Source: Bryobacteraceae bacterium
GTDB taxonomy: Bacteria; Acidobacteriota; Terriglobia; Bryobacterales; Bryobacteraceae
Assembly: GCA_030044325.1 (NCBI GenBank)
Contig: JASHWA010000537.1
Span: 1 to 15,264, forward strand
Reading direction: 5' to 3'
DNA: 15,264 bases
The number at the start of each line of letters is the position of its first letter. The first letter of the stretch is position 1. The position numbers and the translations under genes were made by a program. Below are positions 1-7,709 of the stretch, in pieces. The notes beneath the pieces are model-generated. The model was not told the DNA's origin, did no database searches, and was given only the letters and a program-made list of their open reading frames with translations.

Positions 1-676
1 GTCGGTGACGGATACAGAACATCCGTGTAGCAGTTCCCGCGCGACCCGATGCCCGTACCCAGTTCCTCTCCGAACGGAGCGTAATCGTAACACCGCGTGA
101 ATGCGCCGGTGCTGCTCAGGAGCGCGCGCGTGCTTCCCAGGTGATCCGCGAACAGGTACTGCGTCCCGCTCACCGTGCTCGACCCTCCGTACTCTGCCGT
201 CAGTTGCCCCTGCGCATCGTAGACGAACGTCGTGATCTGCGCGCCTGTGGTTGCATCCCTACACGGACTGCCCGGGCACATCACCTTCATCACGCGCCGC
301 CCATCTCCATCGTAATAATAGCGGATTACGCCCATCTCCATCCCGGTGATGGTGGTGAGCCGGTTCTCGGCATCGTACGCTGCGGTGGAAAGGCTGGTCA
401 CGGTGGAATCAGTCAGCTCGTTTCCGGCGCCGTCGTAGTCTGCGCCGGTGAACTGATTGTTGTTGAAGGGGCCATAGACCGTCTGCCCGAGCGTCAGGGG
501 CGCCGGAGCCTGGGGCGTCACGCCGTTATAGGGAATGAAATTGCTCGAAGAGAGCAGCGCTCGATTGCCGAATGGATCGTAGCCGTAGTTTGCGACCACT
601 CGGTGCTGCCGCCGCTTTCGGCAGCCGAAATCTGGCGGTTTACGGTGTCGTGGCTTGCCGCTTGCGTTGCGTTATT
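1..676 (-). pseudogene. RHS-repeat protein, 3'-proximal fragment with a frameshift
   Basis: Read on the minus strand, two adjacent frames give RHS/YD-repeat sequence. From about 590 down to 1 the frame carries YGYDPFGNR, AYDAENRLTTITG, RYYYDGDGRRV, FVYDAQGQLTAEY and the RHS-core hallmark LFADHLGSTRALL followed by YDYAPFGEEL. From about 676 to 592 a different frame carries NNATQAASHDTVNRQISAAE, the preceding YD repeat. Adding one T next to A587 (minus strand CAAACT-TACGG) would rejoin the two as SQTYGYDPFGNR. RHS proteins are large secreted or cell-surface polymorphic toxins and wall-associated proteins. Only this piece is present: it continues off the left edge, and its 5' side stops abruptly at about 676 against an unrelated plus-strand gene, which suggests a rearrangement junction. 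The family call is secure; whether the frameshift is decay or a sequencing error is open. Confidence 0.85.
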
Positions 677-684
677 AAAGGGCC

Positions 685-915
685 TTGCCCAGGCTGTATC
701 TGCCAGTGGCCAGGTTGCAGCAGGCCACCGGCGCAGCCGTGGCCACACTGTTGCGCGTCATGACGGACCGCGACGCGCCGCCGTCCAGCAGGATTCGCGC
801 GGCACACATGATCCTGCAGGGGGCGTTCCGCGGCATGGAGATCGAGGATATCGAAGCCCGCGTCGCTGAACTGGAGCGCGCCGCAGAACTATCGAAAGGC
901 AGTGGGCGCCGATGA
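685..915 (+). pseudogene. 5'-truncated conserved helical protein (HTH/phage-type accessory family)
   Basis: The frame from about 703 reads ARLQQATGAAVATLLRVM, then a segment rich in Arg, Ala and Ile, then IEDIEARVAELERAAE up to the TGA at 913-915. From memory this resembles the C-terminal half of short proteins common in Acidobacteria, where a helix-turn-helix N-terminal half normally precedes the ARLQQAT segment. Here that half is missing, because upstream sequence switches directly to the minus-strand RHS fragment. The only start codon in the frame is a TTG at 685 with no convincing ribosome site. It overlaps the next gene by ATGA (912-915), so the pair looks like an old two-gene unit. A function in DNA binding is only a guess from the family. 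Confidence 0.55.
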
Positions 916-1174
916 ACATGAAGGCGATCACGCAACGCGTGAATAGGTTGGAGAAAACGTCCGACGCCAAAATTCAGCGGTTTCGCGTCGTGCTCGGCAA
1001 GTCTTGGCGCAGCTGAATCTGGAGACGTCGACTTGTACGCGAACGCTCTACCCAAATGGACACCTGATGGAGCAGGTTGATCTCGACGGCGCCTGCGCCG
1101 ACTTGAGTGATGAGGTCTTGGAGCAGTTTATCGCGAGGTTTCCCATCCAGAACGCACCCCGCCAGAATCGATAA
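912..1174 (+). pseudogene. Frameshifted small conserved gene, coupled to the preceding ORF
   Basis: The start ATG at 912 overlaps the previous stop as ATGA; an in-frame ATG follows at 918. The first frame reads MNMKAITQRVNRLEKTSD and RFRVVLGKSWRS, then hits TGA at 1014-1016. A second frame continues immediately with NLETSTCTRTLYPNGHL, then MEQVDLDGACADLSDEVLEQ, and ends at TAA 1172-1174. Together they make one protein of about 85 residues, with a helical N-terminus and an acidic C-terminal segment (LSDEVLEQFIARFPI) that resembles small acidobacterial hypothetical proteins encoded after the helical gene. The break lies at about 1005-1016. I do not know a function. A one-base sequencing indel would explain it equally well. 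Confidence 0.5.
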
Positions 1175-1252
1175 ATTCATTCACAGAGTTCGTGGCTTTT
1201 CGGAGGCGATCAACGCCAGCCAGGCGAACGGCCAGAAAAATCCTAACCCCCA

Positions 1253-1270
1253 GTGCCGACATATCGGCAC
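1253..1270. other. Perfect 7-bp hairpin in gene-poor DNA
   Basis: The arms GTGCCGA and TCGGCAC pair perfectly around a CATA loop. No T-tract follows on either strand, so it is not an obvious terminator. The stretch 1175-1410 around it holds no convincing gene. Confidence 0.4.
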
Positions 1271-1310
1271 ACGGCCCCTCACTGCGCCTCCAAAAGCTCC
1301 AATAGCATTG

Positions 1311-1330
1311 CATTTCCTTTCATTTCCTTT
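1311..1330. repeat. Two tandem copies of a 10-bp unit
   Basis: CATTTCCTTT occurs twice head to tail. It is a short low-complexity tandem repeat in the non-coding stretch between the frameshifted small gene and the terminator hairpin. Confidence 0.6.
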
Positions 1331-1410
1331 CAAGGCGGCCCCAAAAGCGGCACCCGATCCCCGGCAGTGACGTCACCCGTGGGTCGCGTCACATACTTTC
1401 GCCTGAGACG

Positions 1411-1446
1411 CAAAAACGCCGCCAGGGCGCGGGGCGTGGCGGCGTT
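1411..1446 (-). terminator. Rho-independent terminator, minus-strand orientation
   Basis: Perfect 10-bp arms AACGCCGCCA (1415-1424) and TGGCGGCGTT (1437-1446) enclose a 12-nt loop. Read on the minus strand, the GC-rich stem is followed by TTTTT (1416-1412). It lies just past the TAG stop at 1464-1462 of a minus-strand reading frame, which is where a terminator for that gene should be. Confidence 0.6.
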
Positions 1447-1461
1447 CGGGAGGGCCGATGG

Positions 1462-1602
1462 CTACTTCGCGACTCGGTACGTGCGTTCCCCGTCCGCGTT
1501 CTTGGCGGATTCGGTATCGTCGATTTCGAGACGCAGGTTTACGCTGCGCAAGGAGCTGATATTCGCGGCGGACTCCTGCACGAAAAGGCGGGCCGCTGCT
1601 CT
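1462..1602 (-). pseudogene. 3' tail of an unrecognised minus-strand gene
   Basis: The minus-strand frame ending at TAG 1464-1462 reads YLRAAARLFVQESAANISSL and then RSVNLRLEIDDTESAKNADG followed by ERTYRVAK. It is open over its visible length, has an ordinary protein-like composition and ends just before a canonical terminator hairpin. It has no start codon. Its upstream side runs into the plus-strand cytochrome peroxidase remnant at about 1602, so only the last 45 or so codons survive. I do not recognise the family. It is reported because an in-frame stop followed by a hairpin and T-tract is hard to explain otherwise. Confidence 0.4.
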
Positions 1603-2179
1603 TAGGTACGGACAATCTAGCCGACGGCAAGGCTCGCCTTGGCGGCGATCCGTCGAACCCGGTGCTTCTCTCTTTCAACGTCTGGCGGAAGCAGGAAGGC
1701 CATGGGAACCTGGGTCTTCAGCGGGAATTCCGCGCATCCGCGGCGCGAGGAAGCGCCGTGTTTTTCACTCGATCGTTCCGGGTTCCCGGCGACAACGAGA
1801 CGTACACCTGTGCGACCTGCCACGTCGCCGGCGCCAGGCCGTGGATGGATATCGGTACCACCAACGTTCATGCTGAAAAGGCGTCGCCCGAGCTTCCGCT
1901 ATTTCGAATCACGTGCGATGCCTCGGCTCCTCCGCATCCGTTGCTGGGACGCGTCTTCTACTCGCAGGACCCGGGACGGGCGCTGATTTCGGGCAAATGC
2001 GCCGACGTCGGCTCGATTGTCCCGCAGCAGCTCAGAGCGCTGGCTGCAAGATCCCCGTATTTTTCGAACGGCTCCGCGCGCAGTCTGCGGGACCCCGTCG
2101 ATTTCTACGACCAGTTTTTGAAATCGGGTACAGCGAGCAGGAAAAACAGGATCTGACCAATTTCCTGCGGGTTCTCTGA
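1602..2179 (+). pseudogene. Cytochrome c peroxidase-like (MauG/CCP family) 3' fragment, frameshifted
   Basis: The frame reads LGTDNLADGKARLGGDPSNP, FNVWRKQEGHGNLGLQREF and TYTCATCHVAG with a CxxCH haem-binding motif encoded at 1809-1823. It then carries RPWMDIGTTNVHAE, DPGRALISGKC, LRALAARSPYFSNGSA and DPVDFYDQF. At the run of five T at 2115-2119 the frame is lost, but the next frame finishes the family pattern with FEIGYSEQEKQDLTNFLRVL and TGA at 2177-2179. One extra T restores YDQFFEIGYSEQEK. Family members are periplasmic dihaem proteins that reduce peroxide or modify proteins. Here the N-terminal haem domain and signal peptide are missing: an in-frame stop lies at 1557-1559 and the junction is near 1602. 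It is a fragment in any case; the homopolymer break may be an error. Confidence 0.75.
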
Positions 2180-2364
2180 CCGGTACCGTTCCTCTCAGGA
2201 TTCTATTTTCGGTTACGGGGCGCCTCATGCCCGCGCGGATCGTGCATCGCCGTGCCGTGAAACTCCGCTCGATGTTCCGCCGGACGATTGCTATGCGCGG
2301 GATACGTCCAGCGCATGGTCGACGTGCCCATAGAAGTTCATGAAATGTTTCATCGGCTGAGAGG
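2180..2364. other. Intergenic stretch, no gene seen
   Basis: Neither strand gives a convincing reading frame. The only structure noted is a short palindrome, ATGAAA-TG-TTTCAT, at 2340-2353, just downstream of the stop of the minus-strand operon. No T-tract follows it, so it is not a clear terminator. Confidence 0.5.
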
Positions 2365-2739
2365 TCAAACGTGCTGGCGAAGGCTTTTGGGCTTTGGCAA
2401 GACGGTCGCGACGCATCGCTGAGCCAACGAATACAGCCGTGCGGAACTCTTGGTCAGGAATCTCTTTACTTCCGGCCGGTCAAAGATATTTTCCTTCAGC
2501 AGCAAGCTCGCCTGAACCAGCAGATAAACCAGATCCGCGAGGTCGTCCAAGGCCCGGGCTTTCTTTTTCTTCGAAAAGCGAGACGCGACAGTCAGCGCGA
2601 CCAGCAGCATATCCGTCGCGTTTTCGATTTTGGCTCGTTCTTTTCCGCGAGTCTGCCGCCTGGCTTTGGCGATCGCTTGCTTTAAGCGCGGATCTCGCGT
2701 CAGCTTCTTGACTACGTCCTTGGATTGGGCGCCTTTCAT
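2365..2739 (-). CDS. Small basic helical protein, last gene of the granule-like operon
   Basis: This 124-residue protein has no signal peptide or membrane span. The N-terminal 35 residues are rich in Lys/Arg (QAIAKARRQTRGKERAKIE), followed by two helical segments (NATDMLLVALTVASRF and DDLADLVYLLVQASLLLKE) separated by SKKKKARA, and a basic C-terminus. Its start is set by ATGA overlap with the CHAD gene (2736-2739), and an AGGAGGT ribosome site lies inside the CHAD gene's last codons, so translation is coupled. I do not recognise a named family. The alternating amphipathic and basic layout would suit binding to a polyanion or a granule surface, consistent with the polyphosphate-binding CHAD partner, but that is inference. 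Confidence 0.75.
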   Translation of the reverse strand: MKGAQSKDVVKKLTRDPRLKQAIAKARRQTRGKERAKIENATDMLLVALTVASRFSKKKKARALDDLADLVYLLVQASLLLKENIFDRPEVKRFLTKSSARLYSLAQRCVATVLPKPKSLRQHV

Positions 2740-3656
2740 GTGACCTCCTGCGGGCTCATCGAAGCTTCGATTCGGGCTGCGAAGATCTTGGGAGGTTCTC
2801 TATAGATCTGGCGCGCAAGAGCGAGCGCCTGCCCTTCGAGCTCCTGGCGGCGGCGATCGATAACCAGCACGATGCCTTTGAGGGCGCTATGGCCGCCGAA
2901 GCTGAGCGGATCCGCGGCGAGTGTTTGCCGAAGTACGGCCAGATCGTGATCTTCACCCAGAAGTGTCGACAGCCTGTGAGCCTGATCCACCAGCTCCTTT
3001 TCACCGCGAGACAGGGAAAGCTCGAGAAGTTGCAGGTCATGCCAAAGATACTTGGCCTGTTTACGCAACTCGTGCAGATCTTCGACAATGGGGTTTTCCT
3101 CCGCCAGGGCGAGTGCGCGATGACCTATCCGGTATACATGGCGGAGACCGGTTTCAAGCGCCGTCCAGCCGTCACGATGGAGACCCCAATCGGGAAGCCG
3201 GGCCAAAGCGCGCGTAGCGACGCCTGCCACTTTCAGAAACGCCTTATCCCGATCGAGCACACGGCGGGTGACTTCACGCTGGTTATTGACCAGCGCTTCG
3301 TGAATCTTCGAAAATACAGCCGGCTCGATCGCTGCGGGGTACTGCTCGCGGAGTTTGTTCGCGGCCTCGACCAGAACGTGCGCATCGCGGATCTCGGTGA
3401 GCGGCCGCGCGGCATCGCGAAAACACCGGTTCTCCTCGTGGTAGAGATCGTCGCCGAGCTCTTCCCGCACCAGCCGGAGAGCGGCGCGAATTCTCTTGAA
3501 GCACTTGCGGATCTCGAAGACAGCTTCGTTTTCCGGCACGTTCTCCTTCCGGTTCTGCTTGGGAGCAACGTATTTGAGCGCCTTTTCGAGTTGCCGGCGC
3601 ACGTTTCGCGTGATGCCCGCACCCACCGGCTCATTCGGCTTCAGTTGGAACGCCAT
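2736..3656 (-). CDS. CHAD-domain protein (polyphosphate-binding type)
   Basis: This 306-residue protein matches the conserved histidine alpha-helical domain. It has regularly spaced basic and histidine-bearing helices: FEIRKCFKRIRAALRLVRE, then YHEENRCFRDAARPLTEIRD with AHVLVEAANKLRE, and in a second half EDLHELRKQAKYLWHDLQLL with LLGEDHDLAVLRQTL. CHAD proteins bind inorganic polyphosphate and several localise to polyphosphate granules in bacteria. The frame extends upstream to 3752 inside the GTPase gene, but the start at 3656 is preferred because GGAG lies 8 nt upstream and the family-like sequence begins with MAFQLKPNEPV. It lies 64 nt after the GTPase gene and overlaps the next gene by 4 nt. 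No CYTH domain is fused, so it is a stand-alone CHAD protein and probably a granule component rather than a phosphatase. Confidence 0.88.
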   Translation of the reverse strand: MAFQLKPNEPVGAGITRNVRRQLEKALKYVAPKQNRKENVPENEAVFEIRKCFKRIRAALRLVREELGDDLYHEENRCFRDAARPLTEIRDAHVLVEAANKLREQYPAAIEPAVFSKIHEALVNNQREVTRRVLDRDKAFLKVAGVATRALARLPDWGLHRDGWTALETGLRHVYRIGHRALALAEENPIVEDLHELRKQAKYLWHDLQLLELSLSRGEKELVDQAHRLSTLLGEDHDLAVLRQTLAADPLSFGGHSALKGIVLVIDRRRQELEGQALALARQIYREPPKIFAARIEASMSPQEVT

Positions 3657-3720
3657 ATCATCACTCCAGTCTCGACTCCCAGCCGCGATTGTTCGCTTGC
3701 GCGCGATTTTCGCATGGTGA

Positions 3721-4470
3721 TCACCCTGCCTTCCGGCGCTTGACGGTCTCATGGAACGCGGAATACACCGCGCGAAAAACGAGATTGATCGCGCGCGTGT
3801 AGATCTGTTTGTTCTTCATGGAAATCAACGTCGCGCCGGTGTAGCTCGCTTCGTACGGGTGCAGCACGCTCCTGACCGTCCGGTCGAGCGCGGCCAGCTC
3901 CTGCGTCAACTCCTCGCCCAAAGCTCGATAGTCGGTATGACTCTCGATCTCCAGGTCGATTTTATTGATCAGGATGTGAATCAGCGCGCCCGGCTTCAGG
4001 TGCGGCATCGCGCTGAGAAGCCAGTCGAGATCCTGGCGAATCCTTCGGCCTTTCAGGAATTTTTTCTGAGCCAGATCGTTGACCGTCATCATGTAAAAGA
4101 CCACGTCGGCATCCCGGCAGACGGCAAGCCATCCCGACGGGTCATCGCGATAATCCGTTTCGCCGCCGATGTTGATCACGCCGTTGCAGGTGATATCGAT
4201 CACTTGGCGAGTGGAAAGCGCAAGCTTCACGGGGAAGGATTTGACGATCTCGCCCATGGTCGAGTTGGAGTGAGTTCGCGGGATTTCCTGGTTCTGCAGC
4301 CGTGCGAGGAAGCTGTCTTTACCACTGGCCGTCGGACCGATGACTGCGATCTTCTTTCCCGACCACCAGTCGAGCGCGGCTTTGACCAGTCGAGTCAGGT
4401 GCTTCCCGGTCTCCGGAAAGGACGTCAGGAGCAGGAAGACGCGAAACGTAGTGAGAGCCATCGGGATCAT
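3721..4470 (-). CDS. Small P-loop GTPase-like protein
   Basis: This 249-residue protein begins with a hydrophobic, possibly membrane-contacting segment (MALTTFRVFLLLTSF, residues 4-18). A Walker A loop GPTASGKDS follows at 45-53, then a Thr-containing switch region near 66-71, a GGETDYRDD segment at 102-110 in the switch II area, and the guanine-specificity motif NKID at 169-172. It fits Arf/Ras-like small GTPases of bacterial accessory clusters. The start is fixed by ATGA overlap with the ATPase stop (4467-4470), with GAGGTGAG as ribosome site just upstream. The 4-nt overlap and shared direction imply co-translation with the P-type ATPase, so a role in pump regulation, positioning or membrane remodelling is plausible. 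The switch II DxxG motif is not canonical, so GTP hydrolysis should not be assumed. Confidence 0.8.
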   Translation of the reverse strand: MIPMALTTFRVFLLLTSFPETGKHLTRLVKAALDWWSGKKIAVIGPTASGKDSFLARLQNQEIPRTHSNSTMGEIVKSFPVKLALSTRQVIDITCNGVINIGGETDYRDDPSGWLAVCRDADVVFYMMTVNDLAQKKFLKGRRIRQDLDWLLSAMPHLKPGALIHILINKIDLEIESHTDYRALGEELTQELAALDRTVRSVLHPYEASYTGATLISMKNKQIYTRAINLVFRAVYSAFHETVKRRKAG

Positions 4471-6926
4471 GCGGTGCTCACCTCTTTCGCGGGCGCCGGT
4501 TCGAGCAAAAGCGGCGCACGGCGATTGCGCTCCGGCATCTTCCACAGCGGAAACGTTCCCACCAGCACCGCCAGCACGGTGGCTCCGTTGTTGATCACCG
4601 CGGCCAGCGGGGGACCAATGAGCCCGAGCGCACCCAGAGCGATCGCGATCGCGTTGGGCACGACGATGATGCCCAGGCTCTGACGAACGCTCGAAATGGC
4701 CTGGTCACCGATGCGAAACGCCTTTTCGAGGCGCGCCAGTCCGCCTTCGAGCAGCACCACGTCGGCGGTCTCCAGCGCGATGTCCGTGCTTCCCGCGACG
4801 GAAATTCCGACGTCGGCCGCGACCAGGGCCGGCGCGTCGTTAATGCCATCCCCGACCATGGCAACCACGCTGCCCGCCTGCTGCAAGCGCTTTACATACT
4901 CGGCTTTCTGATGTGGAAGGAGCCCGCCGACGGCTTCATCGATGCCCACCGAGCGCGCGAGATGTTTCACCACTTCCGGGTTGTCGCCTGAAAGCAGCAC
5001 CACTTTGCGGCGTCCCTCATCCTGCAGGCGCCGCACAATGGCCGCACTTTCACTGCGAGTGCCGTCCGAGTAACAAATCAGCCCGACCACTTCGTCGTCG
5101 ATCGCGACGCACAGCGTCGAATGGCTGCTTTTTTCGAAGCGCACGAGACGCTTCTTGAATGAGGCGCGGATCTTGAGGCTGAGGCTCTCGATCCAGCTCG
5201 CGCGGCCGACCAGGACACGGTGGCCTTCGACTCGCGCCGACAGTCCCAATCCAACAGCGTACTCCTCGCTTCCGAGCTCCGGCTCGACGATGGGAACGCC
5301 GTGTTCTTTCGCGTAGGATTTGAGCGCGGTGGCGACGGGATGATCGTGCCGCGCCTCGGCGGAAGCGCACCAGTGGATGAGGGTCGATTCCCGCATGCCT
5401 CGGACCGTCACCACTTCGATGACTTCAGGCACGCCGCTGGTGAGCGTGCCGGTCTTGTCGAAAACGATGACGTCGGTTTTCGCGAGCCGCTCCAGGTATT
5501 GGGCGCCCTTGATCAATACGCCTTCGCGCGCCGCGAGCGTCATGGCGGTGAGCGCGGTGGTCGGGACCGCGATGCGAAAACCTGTCCCGAAGTCCGTGAT
5601 GAGAACGCACACGCCGCGAGTGACATCCCCGGACAGCGCGGCGGCCAGCCCGGCGACGCCGAAGGTGGGAAGAACCAGCTTGCTCCCGATGTCCAGCGCC
5701 TCCCGCTGCAACGTCAGCGGCTTCGATCCGACGGTGTTGAGAATCTGCTCAATCCGCGCGGCTTCGGTATTTTTGCCGGAACGGTCGACCTCGACGATGA
5801 TTTCGCCCGCGACCACCAGCGTGGAAGCGAACACGGGATCGCCGGCTTTCTTGGCAAGCAGGCGCGATTCGCCGGTGAGGTCCTTCGCGTCCACTTCCGC
5901 TACGCCCGAAACTACGATGCCATCGGTGCTCACGCTGTGGCCGGTGTGGACCAGGAAGTGATCGCCTGCCTTCAGATCGCCAACCAGCACTGTACTGATT
6001 TTGCCCTCGGGAAAAACGCGCAGCGCCTGGGGCTCTTTGCGGCGCATCAACATCGAAAGCGCGGAACGCGCGTTATTCGCGGAGAGGTCCAGCAGGAAAT
6101 CCCCCACGCCGACCATCCAGATCACGAACGCGGCGGTGATCGGCCGGCGCGTGGCGAGTGCGGCGAAGGTCGCAGCCACGTCCAGAAGATCGATGCTGAT
6201 CTGTCCTTGCTCGAGTGCGGCGATGCTGCGGCCCAGCGGCCGGATGGTGTTCAGCATGACCGCGACGGCGAGCCACGGGAAGGGAGCTACTCCGCCCAGA
6301 CACGCCAAAAGCGTGGAGGTGCCGGACAGTGCGGCCAGCCAGCGAGTGGGCGTCGGCTCGTGCCAATCGCGAGCCCATTCCGCGGGATCGCTCTTCAAAA
6401 GGCCCGCGACAATGAACCTCTCGGTGACCTTTTCAGGGTCGTAATTCACCAGCATGGTGCGACCGCCGCGGATGTGCTTGGTGCTTTGCACTCCCGGGAG
6501 TCCGCCGGCGAGCATGGTCAGCGTGGCCAGCTCGCGTTCGCCGATGCCGGTTACACGCAGACGGACGCGTCCTTTCATCGAGTGCACCGGGATGACGTCG
6601 AATGGCTCGGGAGCGGGGCGGTTCAGCGTGTAGATCTTGTCGCGCAGAGCGCGAAGGAACCGGCCTGGCAGGGCAATGCCGTCGTCGTAGTCGATGTAGA
6701 AAGCGCCGGTTGCCGCGTGCTGCTCGAAAGCCACCACGTCGATGCGCCCGGTGAGCCATTGTTCGAGAGATGCCGCCTCGGCCGAACCTGGGCGCACTCC
6801 AGCGACGCAGATGCTTCCGCGTCCCTTGTCTCCGCGCCGCTTGTTGAGGACCTGCAATTCGCCAGACATTGAGCCATGTTTGGAGCCATGATTGCCGGAT
6901 TGCGTGAGTGGTGCGGGAACTGCCAC
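4467..6926 (-). CDS. P1B-type (heavy-metal) ATPase lacking the CPx motif
   Basis: This 819-residue pump keeps the catalytic signatures of P-type ATPases: TGES (351-354, actuator), DKTGTLT (phosphorylated Asp490), HDHP (527-530, the P1B His-Pro motif), and GDGINDAPA (692-700). The C-terminal helix pair has VVPNAIAIALG and INNGATVLAVL, as in P1B pumps. The membrane metal site is unusual: where CPC, SPC or CPH normally sits, it has TDFGTGFRIAVPT (444-456) with no cysteine. Two ferredoxin-like N-terminal regions (about 38-100 and 111-180) lack CxxC; the second begins with HSMKGRVRLRV (115-125). The GTG start at 6926 has AGGAGA six nt upstream. It overlaps the GTPase gene by 4 nt. The substrate cannot be read from sequence; the closest described idea is a P1B-6 pump such as FezB of ferrosome clusters, which is inference. 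Confidence 0.92.
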   Translation of the reverse strand: MAVPAPLTQSGNHGSKHGSMSGELQVLNKRRGDKGRGSICVAGVRPGSAEAASLEQWLTGRIDVVAFEQHAATGAFYIDYDDGIALPGRFLRALRDKIYTLNRPAPEPFDVIPVHSMKGRVRLRVTGIGERELATLTMLAGGLPGVQSTKHIRGGRTMLVNYDPEKVTERFIVAGLLKSDPAEWARDWHEPTPTRWLAALSGTSTLLACLGGVAPFPWLAVAVMLNTIRPLGRSIAALEQGQISIDLLDVAATFAALATRRPITAAFVIWMVGVGDFLLDLSANNARSALSMLMRRKEPQALRVFPEGKISTVLVGDLKAGDHFLVHTGHSVSTDGIVVSGVAEVDAKDLTGESRLLAKKAGDPVFASTLVVAGEIIVEVDRSGKNTEAARIEQILNTVGSKPLTLQREALDIGSKLVLPTFGVAGLAAALSGDVTRGVCVLITDFGTGFRIAVPTTALTAMTLAAREGVLIKGAQYLERLAKTDVIVFDKTGTLTSGVPEVIEVVTVRGMRESTLIHWCASAEARHDHPVATALKSYAKEHGVPIVEPELGSEEYAVGLGLSARVEGHRVLVGRASWIESLSLKIRASFKKRLVRFEKSSHSTLCVAIDDEVVGLICYSDGTRSESAAIVRRLQDEGRRKVVLLSGDNPEVVKHLARSVGIDEAVGGLLPHQKAEYVKRLQQAGSVVAMVGDGINDAPALVAADVGISVAGSTDIALETADVVLLEGGLARLEKAFRIGDQAISSVRQSLGIIVVPNAIAIALGALGLIGPPLAAVINNGATVLAVLVGTFPLWKMPERNRRAPLLLEPAPAKEVSTA

Positions 6927-6952
6927 GATTCTCTCCTAGCCAGACTGTTAGT

Positions 6953-6967
6953 GCATCTCCGCTGCCA
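6953..6967 (-). promoter_or_regulatory. Candidate sigma-54 promoter for the P-type ATPase
   Basis: The minus strand reads TGGCAG-CGGAG-ATGC, with the required GG-N10-GC spacing and 8 of 10 consensus bases. It lies 27 nt upstream of the GTG start at 6926, in the 67-nt gap after the PHA_gran_rgn gene. An 8/10 match is weak alone; its position and the stronger sites nearby raise confidence. Confidence 0.45.
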
Positions 6968-6993
6968 ATGACGGTCCTCAGGAGGCTCTCCGC

Positions 6994-7311
6994 TCATCGA
7001 GCGGCAGGCGCGGCCTTGTGGCGGGTTTTGTGTGCTTCTGGAAACAGTCTGCGGAATTTGTCCTCGATCCGGGCAGTGAGTTTCGCTCGAAGCGGCCGCA
7101 GTGGAAGGCTGAGGTGTACGTGAAGCTGGATCTCCGAATTGGTGACATGGATCTCGCCATGCAGACCTGTGCGGTCAAAGCGGAGCGTATCGCCGTGCCA
7201 TCGGCTGCGCAGGTGATACTCGGCTGCCAGCTCGTCGGCCGTTTCCTGCACGCGAGCCTTCGCAACAGCGACCGGCAGCGAATAGGGTCTGACTAGCTCA
7301 ATATCCGGCAT
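6994..7311 (-). CDS. PHA_gran_rgn-type polyhydroxyalkanoic acid system protein
   Basis: This 105-residue protein reads MPDIELVRPYSLPVAVAKAR, ETADELAAEYHLRSRWHGDT and FDRTGLHGEIHV, then HVHLSLPLRPLRAKLTARIE and a Lys/Arg/Ala-rich tail. That is the pattern of the PHA_gran_rgn family (Pfam PF09650, polyhydroxyalkanoic acid system protein), normally about 90-100 residues. Family members occur near polyhydroxyalkanoate genes and are presumed granule-associated; their biochemistry is poorly known. An upstream extension to 7551 exists in the frame but overlaps the preceding gene, whereas the ATG at 7311 has GAGG six nt upstream and matches the family start, so 7311 was chosen. No PHA synthase or phasin gene is in the window, which makes a role in another kind of granule possible. 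Confidence 0.8.
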   Translation of the reverse strand: MPDIELVRPYSLPVAVAKARVQETADELAAEYHLRSRWHGDTLRFDRTGLHGEIHVTNSEIQLHVHLSLPLRPLRAKLTARIEDKFRRLFPEAHKTRHKAAPAAR

Positions 7312-7441
7312 GGCATCCTCGATCTCGCGAGCTTCATGAAGAGCGCGCGCTTCACGCACGATGCGTTCCCCACGCGCGCGCCCGTCGTAAAAATGCGGTC
7401 TTCGTCTTATAGCGATGTCTCGCCTGCGAAGGCGTCTTTGG

Positions 7442-7684
7442 TTAGTGAGCAGTCTCCTGGTACACGAGGTATCCGGCCGCGCCAGCAAGCGCTGCCGGGC
7501 CCACGCCCAGTACTGCTGCCGCCAGGAGGGCGCCAGCCACTGCCGCTCCAACAGTCGCGACCTTGCGCTCTGCCGAACCTTCCGGCAAATACGTTGCGAC
7601 CATCGCGAGCCCGTCTTTTTCGACCTTGGCCGTCGCGTGGTGCACAGGCGCTACCCTTTTTTTCCCCGCTCTCGCCTTGGTCAT
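7442..7684 (-). CDS. Small glycine-zipper membrane protein
   Basis: This 80-residue protein has a soluble, charged N-terminal half (residues 1-40, rich in Lys, His and Ala). A long hydrophobic stretch follows (about 43-75: VATVGAAVAGALLAAAVLGV, then GPAALAGAAGYLVYQE) full of Gly/Ala spaced as GxxxG/AxxxA. Such segments pack tightly in membranes and are typical of scaffold or oligomerising membrane proteins. AGGAGGT lies five nt upstream of the ATG. It has its own candidate sigma-54 promoter (7740-7754) and structured leader (7710-7739). It sits between the HMA-like membrane protein and the PHA_gran_rgn gene. No named family is claimed. In an organelle interpretation it would be a membrane-shaping component. 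Confidence 0.75.
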   Translation of the reverse strand: MTKARAGKKRVAPVHHATAKVEKDGLAMVATYLPEGSAERKVATVGAAVAGALLAAAVLGVGPAALAGAAGYLVYQETAH

Positions 7685-7709
7685 ATCAACCTCCTTTCAG
7701 CTTCGAATC

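Noticed and set aside
141..869. Plus-strand open frame of 242 codons over the left end
   Set aside because: It is the antisense shadow of the RHS fragment; the protein has no family features and is Arg/His/Pro-rich as expected for a wrong frame.
2340..2353. ATGAAA-TG-TTTCAT palindrome as terminator of the minus-strand operon
   Set aside because: AT-rich 6-bp stem with no T-tract; not stable enough to call.
3751..4683. Plus-strand open frame opposite the GTPase
   Set aside because: Shadow of a gene with clear P-loop and NKID motifs and a coupled start.
5220..6872. Plus-strand open frame of 550 codons opposite the P-type ATPase
   Set aside because: The minus strand holds every catalytic motif of the ATPase across this interval; the plus frame is a long GC-rich shadow.
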